Of a stretch of DNA of 64,000 nucleotides, positions 55,096 through 64,000 are shown one piece after another; position 1 is the first letter of the stretch; every line of letters begins with the position of its first letter. The DNA is taken from NCBI GenBank assembly GCA_963829505.1, contig CAWHIL010000001.1, positions 1,116,001-1,180,000 on the forward strand. The letters run 5' to 3'. This DNA is from Roseiarcus sp963829505. Lineage in GTDB: Bacteria > Pseudomonadota > Alphaproteobacteria > Rhizobiales > Beijerinckiaceae. The notes under the pieces were generated by a model. It ran no database searches. It was not told the DNA's origin and was given only the letters and a program-made list of their open reading frames with translations. Both the position numbers and the translations under genes were made by a program.

Positions 55096-56295
55096 CTAGG
55101 CAGCCTTCTTGACGGCGGCGACGATCTTCTGCGCTGCGTCATCGAGATCGTCGGCCGGGATGACGTTGAGGCCCGAGTCGCGGATGATCTTCTTGCCGAT
55201 GTCGACGTTGGTGCCCTCGAGGCGCACCACGAGCGGCACCTTGAGGCCCACCTCCTTGACCGCCGCGATCACGCCCTCGGCAATCACGTCGCAACGCATG
55301 ATGCCGCCGAAGATGTTGATGAGAATGCCCTTCACCTTGGGATCGGCGGTGATGATCTTGAACGCCGCCGTCACCTTCTCCTTCGAGGCGCCGCCGCCGA
55401 CGTCGAGGAAGTTGGCCGGGCTCTCGCCGTAGAGCTGGATGATGTCCATCGTCGCCATCGCAAGGCCGGCGCCGTTGACCATGCAGCCGATCGTCCCGTC
55501 GAGCGTGATGTAGCTGAGGTCGTGCTTGGAGGCCTCGATCTCCTTCGCGTCCTCCTCGGTCTCGTCGCGCAAGCTCACGATGTCCGGGTGGCGGTAGAGC
55601 GAGTTGCCGTCGAACGACACCTTGGCGTCGAGCACGCGAAGCTGGCCGTTGGTCATGACGATCAGCGGATTGATCTCCAGCATCGTCATGTCCTTGTTGA
55701 CGAAGGCGGTGTAGAGCCTCGCCACCAGGGCGTCCATCTGCTTGGCGCTCTCGCCGGAGAGGGCGAGCGCCTTGGCCGCGACGCGGCCGTGATGGGGCAT
55801 GATCCCGGTCGCCGGATCGACGGAGAAGCTGATGATCTTCTCCGGGGTCTTGTGCGCGACTTCCTCGATGTTCATGCCGCCCTCGGTCGAGACGACGAAG
55901 GAGACGCGGCTCGTCTTGCGGTCGACGAGGAGCGAGAGGTAGAGCTCGCGGTCGATGTTGGCGCCGTCCTCGATGTAGAGGCGGTTGACCTGCTTGCCGG
56001 CGGGGCCCGTCTGCGCCGTGACCAGCGTCGCGCCGAGCATCTGCTTGGCGAAGGCCTCGACCTCCTCGACGGATTTCGCGAGGCGGACGCCGCCCTTGTC
56101 GCCGGCGGTCGCCTCCTTGAAGCGGCCCTTGCCGCGCCCGCCGGCGTGGATCTGGCTCTTCACCACATAGAGCGGGCCGCCGAGTTTTCGCGCGGCTTCG
56201 GCCGCTTCTTCGGGGGTGAAAGCGGGGAACCCGTTGGCGACCGGCGCGCTGAAGGCGCGAAGCACGCCCTTGGCCTGATATTCGTGAACGTTCAT
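55096..56295 (-). CDS. sucC: Succinyl-CoA ligase beta subunit
   Basis: A 399-residue ATP-grasp subunit. It begins MNVHEYQAKGVLRAFSAPVA and has VVKSQIHAGGRGKGRFKEA. The C-terminal part reads NFLDVGGGASKEKVTAAFKI and INIFGGIMRCDVIAEGVIAA. Full length and typical. Lies between mdh and the exported hypothetical gene in the TCA cluster. Confidence 0.96.
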   Translation of the reverse strand: MNVHEYQAKGVLRAFSAPVANGFPAFTPEEAAEAARKLGGPLYVVKSQIHAGGRGKGRFKEATAGDKGGVRLAKSVEEVEAFAKQMLGATLVTAQTGPAGKQVNRLYIEDGANIDRELYLSLLVDRKTSRVSFVVSTEGGMNIEEVAHKTPEKIISFSVDPATGIMPHHGRVAAKALALSGESAKQMDALVARLYTAFVNKDMTMLEINPLIVMTNGQLRVLDAKVSFDGNSLYRHPDIVSLRDETEEDAKEIEASKHDLSYITLDGTIGCMVNGAGLAMATMDIIQLYGESPANFLDVGGGASKEKVTAAFKIITADPKVKGILINIFGGIMRCDVIAEGVIAAVKEVGLKVPLVVRLEGTNVDIGKKIIRDSGLNVIPADDLDDAAQKIVAAVKKAA

Positions 56296-56353
56296 GGCGA
56301 CGAAAACCTCAGGTGAGCGAGGGCGCGGGCTCCCGCGCGGCGTTTCGTTTTCT

Positions 56354-57319
56354 TTACTTGGCGAGCGCCGGGTTGATGCCCTTGCAGGCCTCGATCAGCG
56401 TGTGCACCGATGCGACCGACTTTTCAAACATGGCTTTCTCGGTCGGGTCCAGCGTGATCTCGACGATGCGCTCGACGCCGTTCGCCCCGATCACCACCGG
56501 CACGCCGACGTAAGTGTCCTTGACGCCGTACTGACCGGAGAGATGGGCGGCGACCGGCAGGACGCGGCGCTGGTCCTTGAGATAGGCTTCCGCCATCGCG
56601 ATGCCCGAGGTCGCCGGCGCATAGAAGGCCGAGCCGGTCTTCAAGAGGCCGACGATCTCGCCGCCGCCTTTGCGGGTGCGCTCGACGATCGCGTCGAGCC
56701 GCGCCTGAGTGGTCCAGCCCATCTTGACGAGGTCGGGCAGCGGAATGCCGGCGACCGTCGAATAGCGGACCGAGGGGACCATGTCGTCGCCGTGGCCGCC
56801 GAGCACGAAGGCGGTCACGTCCTCGACCGAAACGTCGAACTCTTCCGCCAGGAAGTGGCGGAAGCGGGCCGAATCGAGCACGCCGGCCATGCCGACCACC
56901 TTCTGTGGCGGCAAGCCGGAAAGCTTCTGCAGCGCCCACACCATCGCGTCGAGCGGGTTGGTGATGCAGATGACGAAGGCGTTCGGGGCATGCGCCCGGA
57001 GGCCCGCGCCGACCGCCTCCATGACCTTGAGATTGATGCCGAGCAGATCGTCCCGGCTCATGCCGGGCTTGCGCGGCACGCCTGCGGTGACGATGACGAC
57101 GTCGGCCCCGGCGATGGCGGAATAGTCGCCGGCCCCGGTGATCTTGGCGTTGAACCCTTCGATCGGGCCCGACTGGGAGAGGTCGAGCGACTTGCCATGC
57201 GGCACGCCCTCGACGATGTCGAACAGGACGACGTCGCCGAGCTCCTTGTGCGCGGCGAGGTGGGCAAGCGTGCCGCCAATCTGGCCGGCGCCGATCAATG
57301 CAATCTTCTTGCGCGCCAT
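56354..57319 (-). CDS. mdh: Malate dehydrogenase
   Basis: A 321-residue lactate-dehydrogenase-like malate dehydrogenase. NAD loop ALIGAGQIGGTLAHLAA, substrate-binding Arg residues in AGVPRKPGMSRDDLLGINL, and the catalytic His in FVLGGHGDDMVP. It is the first gene of the TCA cluster; the 274 bp upstream of it hold no gene and probably contain the operon promoter. Confidence 0.96.
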   Translation of the reverse strand: MARKKIALIGAGQIGGTLAHLAAHKELGDVVLFDIVEGVPHGKSLDLSQSGPIEGFNAKITGAGDYSAIAGADVVIVTAGVPRKPGMSRDDLLGINLKVMEAVGAGLRAHAPNAFVICITNPLDAMVWALQKLSGLPPQKVVGMAGVLDSARFRHFLAEEFDVSVEDVTAFVLGGHGDDMVPSVRYSTVAGIPLPDLVKMGWTTQARLDAIVERTRKGGGEIVGLLKTGSAFYAPATSGIAMAEAYLKDQRRVLPVAAHLSGQYGVKDTYVGVPVVIGANGVERIVEITLDPTEKAMFEKSVASVHTLIEACKGINPALAK

Positions 57320-57593
57320 GGAATTTATTCCACCCTCTCGTCCGCAAGGTTAAAGGAGCCGCGCGACGGGACCTTCGCGCAAGCTTCGGGATGTCCGCCG
57401 CGTGCTATCGGCCGATCGTCCGAAGCGATCAAGCCGAACTTTTGGCGCAATCGTCGCAGGCGTCCCTGGCCGATCCCCCACGGGAGCGAAATCTATCATA
57501 AGGTCAGAACCCTACGACAGCCCTCGAGGCCGCGACAAACCGCCCTAGCCGGCGGCCGTCGAACCGCGGCCCGCGCGCGACCCTTTCGCTCCG

Positions 57594-58562
57594 TCAATAG
57601 ACCTGCCGGCCGAACAGGCTCGCCGCCAGATCGACGAGAAGCAGGGCGCTCTTGCCGCGATCGTCGAGGAAGGGGTTGAGTTCGACGAGGTCGAGCGAGG
57701 GCGTCAGCCCGGACTCGAAGAGAAGCTCCATCACGAGGTGCGCCTCGCGGGAGCTGGCGCCGCCCGGAACCGCCGTCCCGACGCCCGGCGCAATGGTCGG
57801 GTCGAGGAAGTCGACGTCGAGGCTGACATGCAGGAGCCCGTCCGCCGCCGTCACCCGGTCGATGATGCGGCGGATCGACACGGCGAAGCCGTCCTCGTCG
57901 AGCCGGCGCATGTCGACCACGTCGACGCCGCGCGCCTTCAGGAGACGCCGCTCGTCGGCGTCGATCGACCGGATGCCGAAGAGATGCACATGGCGCGGGT
58001 CAATGAGCGCGCGGGGCGCATCGCCGAGCATCGCCTCGAACCCCGGCTCGCCCGCGAGCATCGCAACCGGCATGCCGTGCATGTTGCCCGATTGGGACGT
58101 CTCGGGCGTGTTGTAGTCCGAGTGGGCGTCGAGCCACAGGACGAAGAGCTTTCGGTTCGCCTCGGCGGCGAAGCGCGCGACCCCGCCGATCGACCCCATC
58201 GCCAGGCTGTGGTCGCCGCCGAGCACCAGCGGCAGCCGGCCCTCGCGCAGGATGGCGTAGGTCTCGCGCGACAGGTCGCGGGTCCAGGCGGCGATCTCGG
58301 CGAAGTGGCGCGCCCGGCCCTCGGGCGGGTGCGGATCGGCGAGCGGGTGGCCAAGCGCCAGATCGCCGAGGTCGACGACGTCGTGGCCGAGATCCCTCAG
58401 CGTCCGCGCGATGCCGGCGGTGCGCAGCATCGCCGGGCCCATGGCGCAGCCGGCGACGCCGGCGCCCGCCTCGACGGGGGCGCCGAGAATGGTGATCGCC
58501 GGCCGGCGGATCTGTCGGACGCCCGCCGCGCCGCCGCTGTCGCGCCCGTCTGACGCCGCCAT
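57594..58562 (-). CDS. rocF: Arginase
   Basis: A 322-residue manganese enzyme cleaving arginine to ornithine and urea. All metal-binding motifs are present: GGDHSLAMG, DAHSDYNTPETSQSGNMHG and SLDVDFLDP. The C-terminal DLVELNPFLDDRGKSA is also typical. Agmatinase is excluded by the NMHGMP form of the second motif. It lies upstream of mdh on the same strand but with a 274-bp gap, so it is probably separate. Confidence 0.9.
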   Translation of the reverse strand: MAASDGRDSGGAAGVRQIRRPAITILGAPVEAGAGVAGCAMGPAMLRTAGIARTLRDLGHDVVDLGDLALGHPLADPHPPEGRARHFAEIAAWTRDLSRETYAILREGRLPLVLGGDHSLAMGSIGGVARFAAEANRKLFVLWLDAHSDYNTPETSQSGNMHGMPVAMLAGEPGFEAMLGDAPRALIDPRHVHLFGIRSIDADERRLLKARGVDVVDMRRLDEDGFAVSIRRIIDRVTAADGLLHVSLDVDFLDPTIAPGVGTAVPGGASSREAHLVMELLFESGLTPSLDLVELNPFLDDRGKSALLLVDLAASLFGRQVY

Positions 58563-58775
58563 ATTCGACCCCCATTTCCCAAGACCCGGCCTCGCCCGAG
58601 CATAGCCGACTTTGGCCGCGGGCGCCTTGACATCCCCCGCAGCGTCAGCGATGGAAGCGCCCCATGAGCCGCGCCGTCCGCACCATCCGGATCTGCATCA
58701 TTACCTGCTAGCTTCGAAGCTGGCTGGTTCGCGTCTCCTATTTCCCTTCCAGAGAAGCGATCATCCGGCTCCCCG

Positions 58776-58795
58776 GACGGCGCGGCTGCGCCGTC
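58776..58795. repeat. Perfect short hairpin before cysS
   Basis: GACGGCGC-GGCT-GCGCCGTC forms an 8-bp GC-only-type stem with a 4-base loop, ending 22 bp before the cysS ATG. Close enough to affect ribosome loading, but it may only be a dispersed repeat. A separate perfect palindrome, AGCTTCGAAGCT, lies at 58710-58721. Confidence 0.45.
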
Positions 58796-58817
58796 ATTCT
58801 CGATCAAGAAGCCTTCG

Positions 58818-60267
<1,450 letters not shown>

Positions 60268-60296
60268 GCGTGCAGCCGGTGTCCTGCCCGCGCTCC

Positions 60297-60450
60297 TCCT
60301 CCCCCCTTGCGGGGGAGGATCGAGGAGGGGGGTCTCACCGCAGGTTGCCGATTGCGGCGAACACACGCCGACCTTTGCGGAGGATCGCCCTCATACCCAA
60401 GATCGGCGTAACCCCCCGCCCTGTCCCTCCCCCACAAGGGGGGAGGGGAC
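60297..60450. repeat. Two GC-rich intergenic hairpins between cysS and the GNAT gene
   Basis: The first is TCCCCCC-TTGC-GGGGGA near 60301-60317, with further complementary G runs behind it. The second, at 60425-60447, has arms CCCTCCCCC and GGGGGAGGG with a 5-base loop. Such paired C-run/G-run hairpins are, in my experience, common between genes in Hyphomicrobiales. They may also end the cysS transcript. Confidence 0.65.
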
Positions 60451-60523
60451 GACGACGGCCGCCGCTTTCGTTTCGTGGAGGTCTTGCGTTCGTCGGGGTG
60501 ACACCTCGGTTGGAGCTCCTGCG

Positions 60524-61028
60524 ATGACCGCCGCCATCGCCTTCCGCCCCTACCTGCCGGCCGACGCTCAGCGCTGCGCGGCGATCTTCCGCGACGCCAT
60601 CGAGTTCTCGACCGCCGACGATTACGACGAGGACCAGCGCGCCGCCTGGGCGTCGCGCGCCAACGACGAGGACGCCTTCGGCGCGAGCCTTGCGAAAAAC
60701 CTCACCATCGTCGCCACCATCGAAGGCTTCGTCGTCGCCTTCGCGAGTTCTCAAGGGCGCCGACCAGCTTCACCTGCTCTACGTCGATCCCGCCGCCGGC
60801 CGGCAGGGCGTGGGCGGCGCGCTGGTCGATGCGATTGCGCGGCTCGCCGCGGCGCGCGGCGCGAAGCGCCTGACCGCCGAAGCGAGCGACGTCTCGAAAC
60901 CCCTGTTCGATCGCCTGGGGTTCCGCGCCGACAGCCGGAGCCTCGTGCAGATCGACGACCAGTGGCTCGCCCATACGACCATGACCAAGACGCTCGGCGC
61001 GGAACCTGCGCCCGAGACCCGACACTGA
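60524..61028 (+). CDS. GNAT-family N-acetyltransferase, apparent +1 frameshift
   Basis: About 167 residues once corrected. The N-terminal half (AFRPYLPADAQRCAAIFRDA) and the C-terminal half with coenzyme loop YVDPAAGRQGVGGALVDAI are in different frames. Removing one T from the TT at 60748-60749 gives FASLKGADQLHLLYVDP. The ending LFDRLGFRADSRSLVQID is typical of small GNAT enzymes. Substrate unknown. Followed 11 bp later by cimA, so cotranscribed with it. Confidence 0.82.
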
Positions 61029-61039
61029 GACCAAAAGCA

Positions 61040-62638
61040 ATGTCCCGCGAACGCCTCTTTCTCTTCGACACGACGCTGCGCGACGGCGCGCTGACCACGG
61101 GGGTCGACTTCTCGCTCGACGACAAGCTCGCGATCGCCGCGATGCTCGACCGGCTCGGCGTCGACTATGTCGAGGGCGGCTATCCCGGCGCCAATCCGCT
61201 CGACACCGAGTTCTTCACGAAGAAGCGGACGAAGCGGGCGCGTTTCTGCGCCTTCGGCATGACCAAGCGTCCCGGCCGCTCGGTCGGGAACGATCCGGGT
61301 ATCGCCGGCCTGCTCGCCTCCGATACCGACGCCATCGTCTATGTGGCGAAGTCTTGGGACTATCACGTCCATGTCGCGCTCGGCTGCACCCTGGACGAAA
61401 ACCTCGAATGCATCGCCGAGAGCGTGCGCGCCGCGGTCGCCTCGGGGCGCGAGGCGTTGGTCGACCTCGAGCATTTCTTCGACGGCTACAAGGCGAACCC
61501 GGACTACGCCATGGCCTGCGCCAAAACCGCGGTCGGCGCCGGCGCGCGCTGGGCGGTGCTGTGCGACACCAACGGCGGCGCGCTGCCGCACGAGATCGAG
61601 CGGATCGTGGCCGAGGTCGCGAAAGTCATACCGGGCGAAAAACTCGGCATCCACGCCCACAACGACACCGGCAACGCGGTCGCCAATTCGCTCGCCGCCG
61701 TCCGCGCCGGCGCGCGGCAGATCCAGGGCACGCTGAACGGGCTCGGCGAACGCTGCGGCAACGCCAATCTCGTCACCCTCATCCCGACGCTTCTGCTGAA
61801 AGAGGAGTTCGCGGAGACTTTCGAGACCGGCGTCACGCCGCAGGCGCTGCAGGAGATCACAGGCGTCTCGCGCGCCTTCGACGAGCTTCTGAACCGCTCG
61901 CCGAACCGGCACGCGCCTTACGTCGGCGCATCCGCCTTCGCCACCAAGGCGGGCATCCACGCGTCGGCGCTCGCCAAGGACCCGCGCACCTACGAGCATG
62001 TCGCGCCCGAGAGCGTCGGCAACCGGCGCGCCATCCTCGTGTCGGATCAGGCGGGCCGTTCGAACCTGCTTGCGGAACTGGCGCGGCTCGGCGTCGAGGC
62101 CGATCCGGCCGACCCGCGCCTCAACCGCCTGCTCGAGATCGTCAAGGAGCGCGAGGCGCAGGGCTACGCCTATGAGGCGGCCGACGCCTCGTTCGAGCTT
62201 CTGGCGCGCGCCACCCTCGGCGGCGTGCCCGACTTCTTCGACGTCGAGAGTTTTCATGTCGGCGTCGAGCGCAAGATCGTCGCGCCCGGCGTCACCTATT
62301 CGGCGTCGCAGGCGGTGGTCAAAATCCGCATCGGCGACGAGCGGCTGATTTCGGCGGCGGAAGGCAACGGCCCGGTCAACGCGCTCGACCTTGCGCTGCG
62401 CAAGGACCTCGGAACCTACCAGCGGCACATCGAGAGCATGGAATTGCGCGACTACCGGGTGCGGGTCTTCCAGGGCGGCACCGACGCGGTGACGCGCGTT
62501 CTGATCGAGTTCGGCGACGGCGGCCGCGACACCTGGTCGACGGTCGGCGTCTCGGGCAACGTCATCGACGCGTCGTTTCAGGCGCTGGTCGACGGGATTG
62601 TCTACCGCTTGGTGAAGCTTGGCGTGCCGGCGCAGTAG
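61040..62638 (+). CDS. cimA: (R)-citramalate synthase
   Basis: A 532-residue enzyme condensing pyruvate with acetyl-CoA to citramalate, opening a threonine-independent route to isoleucine. The HMGL-like barrel has FLFDTTLRDGALTTGVDFSL and the metal-binding GIHAHNDTGNAVANSLAAV. A later GTLNGLGERCGNANL follows, and a LeuA-type regulatory domain covers roughly residues 400-532. The DTTLRDG start, the NGLGERCGN signature and the length favour CimA over isopropylmalate synthase. It is in frame with the misread end of the upstream GNAT gene, but its own ATG at 61040 is the natural start. Confidence 0.9.
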   Translation: MSRERLFLFDTTLRDGALTTGVDFSLDDKLAIAAMLDRLGVDYVEGGYPGANPLDTEFFTKKRTKRARFCAFGMTKRPGRSVGNDPGIAGLLASDTDAIVYVAKSWDYHVHVALGCTLDENLECIAESVRAAVASGREALVDLEHFFDGYKANPDYAMACAKTAVGAGARWAVLCDTNGGALPHEIERIVAEVAKVIPGEKLGIHAHNDTGNAVANSLAAVRAGARQIQGTLNGLGERCGNANLVTLIPTLLLKEEFAETFETGVTPQALQEITGVSRAFDELLNRSPNRHAPYVGASAFATKAGIHASALAKDPRTYEHVAPESVGNRRAILVSDQAGRSNLLAELARLGVEADPADPRLNRLLEIVKEREAQGYAYEAADASFELLARATLGGVPDFFDVESFHVGVERKIVAPGVTYSASQAVVKIRIGDERLISAAEGNGPVNALDLALRKDLGTYQRHIESMELRDYRVRVFQGGTDAVTRVLIEFGDGGRDTWSTVGVSGNVIDASFQALVDGIVYRLVKLGVPAQ

Positions 62639-62709
62639 CGGGCCGCGCCGAAGCGGCTTTGCTCGCCGCCTGCCGGGGCGTAGACTGACCGAGTCGAAGG
62701 AGGGCCGTT

Positions 62710-62937
62710 ATGGCCGCCGATGTGCAACGCGAGGTTCTCCAGGCCTATTCGGAGGGCCGCCTCGGGACGCGGCAGGCGATCGAACGCGCGGGCCTCGATG
62801 GCTATGCCGACCTGCTGATCGGCCTCGCGCAGGCCGATCTCCCGCTCCCGAAGCCCGCCGACACGCCCCGGCGCCGCGAGCACTTCGCGCGGGCAAGCGC
62901 AATTCTCCAGCCACTGCTGCGAAAAGATGGCGATTGA
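62710..62937 (+). CDS. Small protein, possibly UPF0175-like antitoxin
   Basis: A 75-residue protein starting at an ATG behind GAAGGAGG. The core VLQAYSEGRLGTRQAIERAG resembles the helix-turn-helix-like start of UPF0175 antitoxins (YxEGKLSLGQAAELAG), but the likeness is partial. No toxin gene follows; a threonine-synthase-like gene starts 41 bp later. Function is therefore open. Confidence 0.6.
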   Translation: MAADVQREVLQAYSEGRLGTRQAIERAGLDGYADLLIGLAQADLPLPKPADTPRRREHFARASAILQPLLRKDGD

Positions 62938-62978
62938 GGTCGCTGTCGTCGCAGGACCGATGACGCGTAGCGATCCTC

Positions 62979-64000
62979 ATGAGCAGTGACCCGCCGGCCT
63001 ATCTCGATCCGGCGACCGGCGAGACGTTTCCGCTTCAAGAGCCGCGCTGGCGGGCGCCCGCCGGCGGGCCGCTGATGATCACCGACCTGCCCGGGATCGG
63101 GCGGGACCGGATCGACACGAAAACTCGCTCGTTGTGGCGCTACGCCGCCGCGCTGCCGGTCGCGGCGCGCGATCCCATCAGCATGGGCGAAGGATGCACG
63201 CCGCTCGTCTTTCGCCGCTGGGGCGGCGCCGACGCCGGCTTCAAGCTCGAATTCGTGTCGCCGACGGGAAGCTTCAAGGACCGCGGCGCCTCCGTCATGC
63301 TGTCGCTTCTCAAGCAGCAGGGCGTGACGCGCATCCTCGAGGACAGTTCGGGCAACGGCGGGGCGGCGATCGCCGCCTACGCCGCGGCCGGCGGCATGGC
63401 GGCGAAGATCCTCATCCCCGCCGCCGCGCAGTCGGGCAAGATCGTGCAGATCCGCGCCTATGGGGCCGAGGTCGAGCCGATCGAGGGGACCCGCGACGAG
63501 ATTGCAGACGAGGCCGCGCGGCAGGCGGGCTCGATCTTCTACGCCAGCCACAACTGGCATCCCTTCTTCCTCCAGGGGACGAAGACGCTCGCCTACGAAT
63601 TGTGGGAAGACCTCGGCTTCCGCGCCCCCGACGCCGTGATCGTGCCGACAGGCGCGGGCTCGAACGTGCTCGGCTGCGACATCGGCTTCGGCGAGCTTCT
63701 CCGCCGCGGCGAGATCGCCGCTGTGCCCCGGCTTTATGCGGCGCAGCCGGCAAACTGCGCGCCGCTGCACGCGAGTTTTCTGGCCGGACGCGACGACCTC
63801 ATGCCCGTCGAGACCCGCCCGACCATCGCCGAGGGGACCGCGATCGCCCGGCCGGTGCGGGCGCGCGAGGTCCTCGCCGCCGTCCGGCGCTCGGGCGGCG
63901 CGACGGTCGCGGTCTCGGAGGCCGAGATCGAGGCGGCGTTGCGCGGCCTCGGACGTATCGGCCTCTACGTCGAGCCGACCGCCGCCGTCGCCGCCGCCGG
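62979..64000 (+). CDS. Threonine-synthase-like PLP enzyme, cut by window edge
   Basis: The first 340 residues of a fold-type II PLP enzyme. The PLP-binding Lys is in SPTGSFKDRGASVML, the substrate loop in EDSSGNGGAAIAAYAAAGG, and the phosphate-binding glycine loop in VIVPTGAGSNVLGC. The N-terminal part, including ISMGEGCTPLVFRRWGGAD, fits threonine synthase and its close relatives. The ATG at 62979 follows the small protein gene. The C-terminus, which would settle the exact subgroup, is beyond the window. Confidence 0.85.
   Translation, partial: MSSDPPAYLDPATGETFPLQEPRWRAPAGGPLMITDLPGIGRDRIDTKTRSLWRYAAALPVAARDPISMGEGCTPLVFRRWGGADAGFKLEFVSPTGSFKDRGASVMLSLLKQQGVTRILEDSSGNGGAAIAAYAAAGGMAAKILIPAAAQSGKIVQIRAYGAEVEPIEGTRDEIADEAARQAGSIFYASHNWHPFFLQGTKTLAYELWEDLGFRAPDAVIVPTGAGSNVLGCDIGFGELLRRGEIAAVPRLYAAQPANCAPLHASFLAGRDDLMPVETRPTIAEGTAIARPVRAREVLAAVRRSGGATVAVSEAEIEAALRGLGRIGLYVEPTAAVAAA

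Noticed and set aside
60524..62638. A fused GNAT-citramalate synthase protein
   Set aside because: The in-frame join arises only because a single inserted base moves the GNAT frame into the cimA frame; both halves have natural separate ends and starts.
62927..62989. A short frame after the small antitoxin-like gene that could be a partner toxin
   Set aside because: Only about 20 codons, with no toxin motif; it overlaps the start of the threonine-synthase-like gene.

Overview
The window is high-GC DNA, densely coding on both strands, and its gene content points to an alphaproteobacterium, most likely of the order Hyphomicrobiales. Supporting signs are a crotonyl-CoA carboxylase/reductase (ethylmalonyl-CoA pathway), the rpoN-hpf-ptsN block, a complete mdh-sucC-sucD-odhA-odhB-lpd cluster on one strand, a ribBX-type riboflavin gene, and intergenic hairpin repeats of a kind common in this order. 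The species cannot be named from the sequence. No rRNA, tRNA, CRISPR array or prophage was found.

Layout. 1-6.9 kb (minus): start of rpiA, ccr, then a three-gene ABC exporter (membrane-fusion protein, fused double-ATPase/permease, second permease). 7.2-11.2 kb: an acetyltransferase, a small secreted protein, then glutaryl-CoA dehydrogenase beside ETF-ubiquinone oxidoreductase, with a divergent semialdehyde dehydrogenase (11.6-13.0 kb). Together these look like a glutarate/lysine-type degradation module. 13.1-18.1 kb (plus): a 2-hydroxyacid dehydrogenase, a LacI-family regulator and a sugar-type ABC importer. Two near-identical 16-bp operator-like sites tie these genes into one probable regulon. 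18.2-21.7 kb: a DUF2721 membrane protein, a divergent PanB homologue, two small proteins, an EamA transporter and a YafQ/DinJ-type toxin-antitoxin pair. 21.8-27.8 kb: ahcY divergent from rpoN-hpf-ptsN, then purS-purQ and hisE. 27.9-34.7 kb: SDR, dienelactone hydrolase, SMP-30 lactonase, two secreted proteins, HTH-ribBX and an NADP-dependent oxidoreductase. 34.8-36.0 kb: an IS481-like insertion sequence with inverted repeats and a probable 5-bp target duplication. 36-39.4 kb: pyrD, DUF952, dnaA, rhodanese. 39.4-40.0 kb: a gene-free gap with AT-rich patches. 40-45.3 kb: a large membrane spermidine-synthase-like protein, a Tat-exported PCM-like methyltransferase, an L,D-transpeptidase and a CDP-diglyceride pyrophosphatase. 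45.6-57.3 kb (minus): the TCA-cycle cluster with two VapBC loci set among it. 57.6-64 kb: arginase, cysS, a GNAT enzyme, citramalate synthase, a small protein and the start of a threonine-synthase-like gene.

Two cross-cutting observations matter most. First, seven otherwise well-conserved genes each carry apparent single-base insertions (eight in all, no deletions, most in short homopolymers). This looks like a systematic consensus-sequence error rather than decay, so those reading frames should be read as probably intact. Second, a diverged copy of the last 15 codons of lpd lies about 440 bp downstream of the real lpd end, fused into a truncated vapC. This is the kind of scar left by an element that integrated at the 3' end of lpd.
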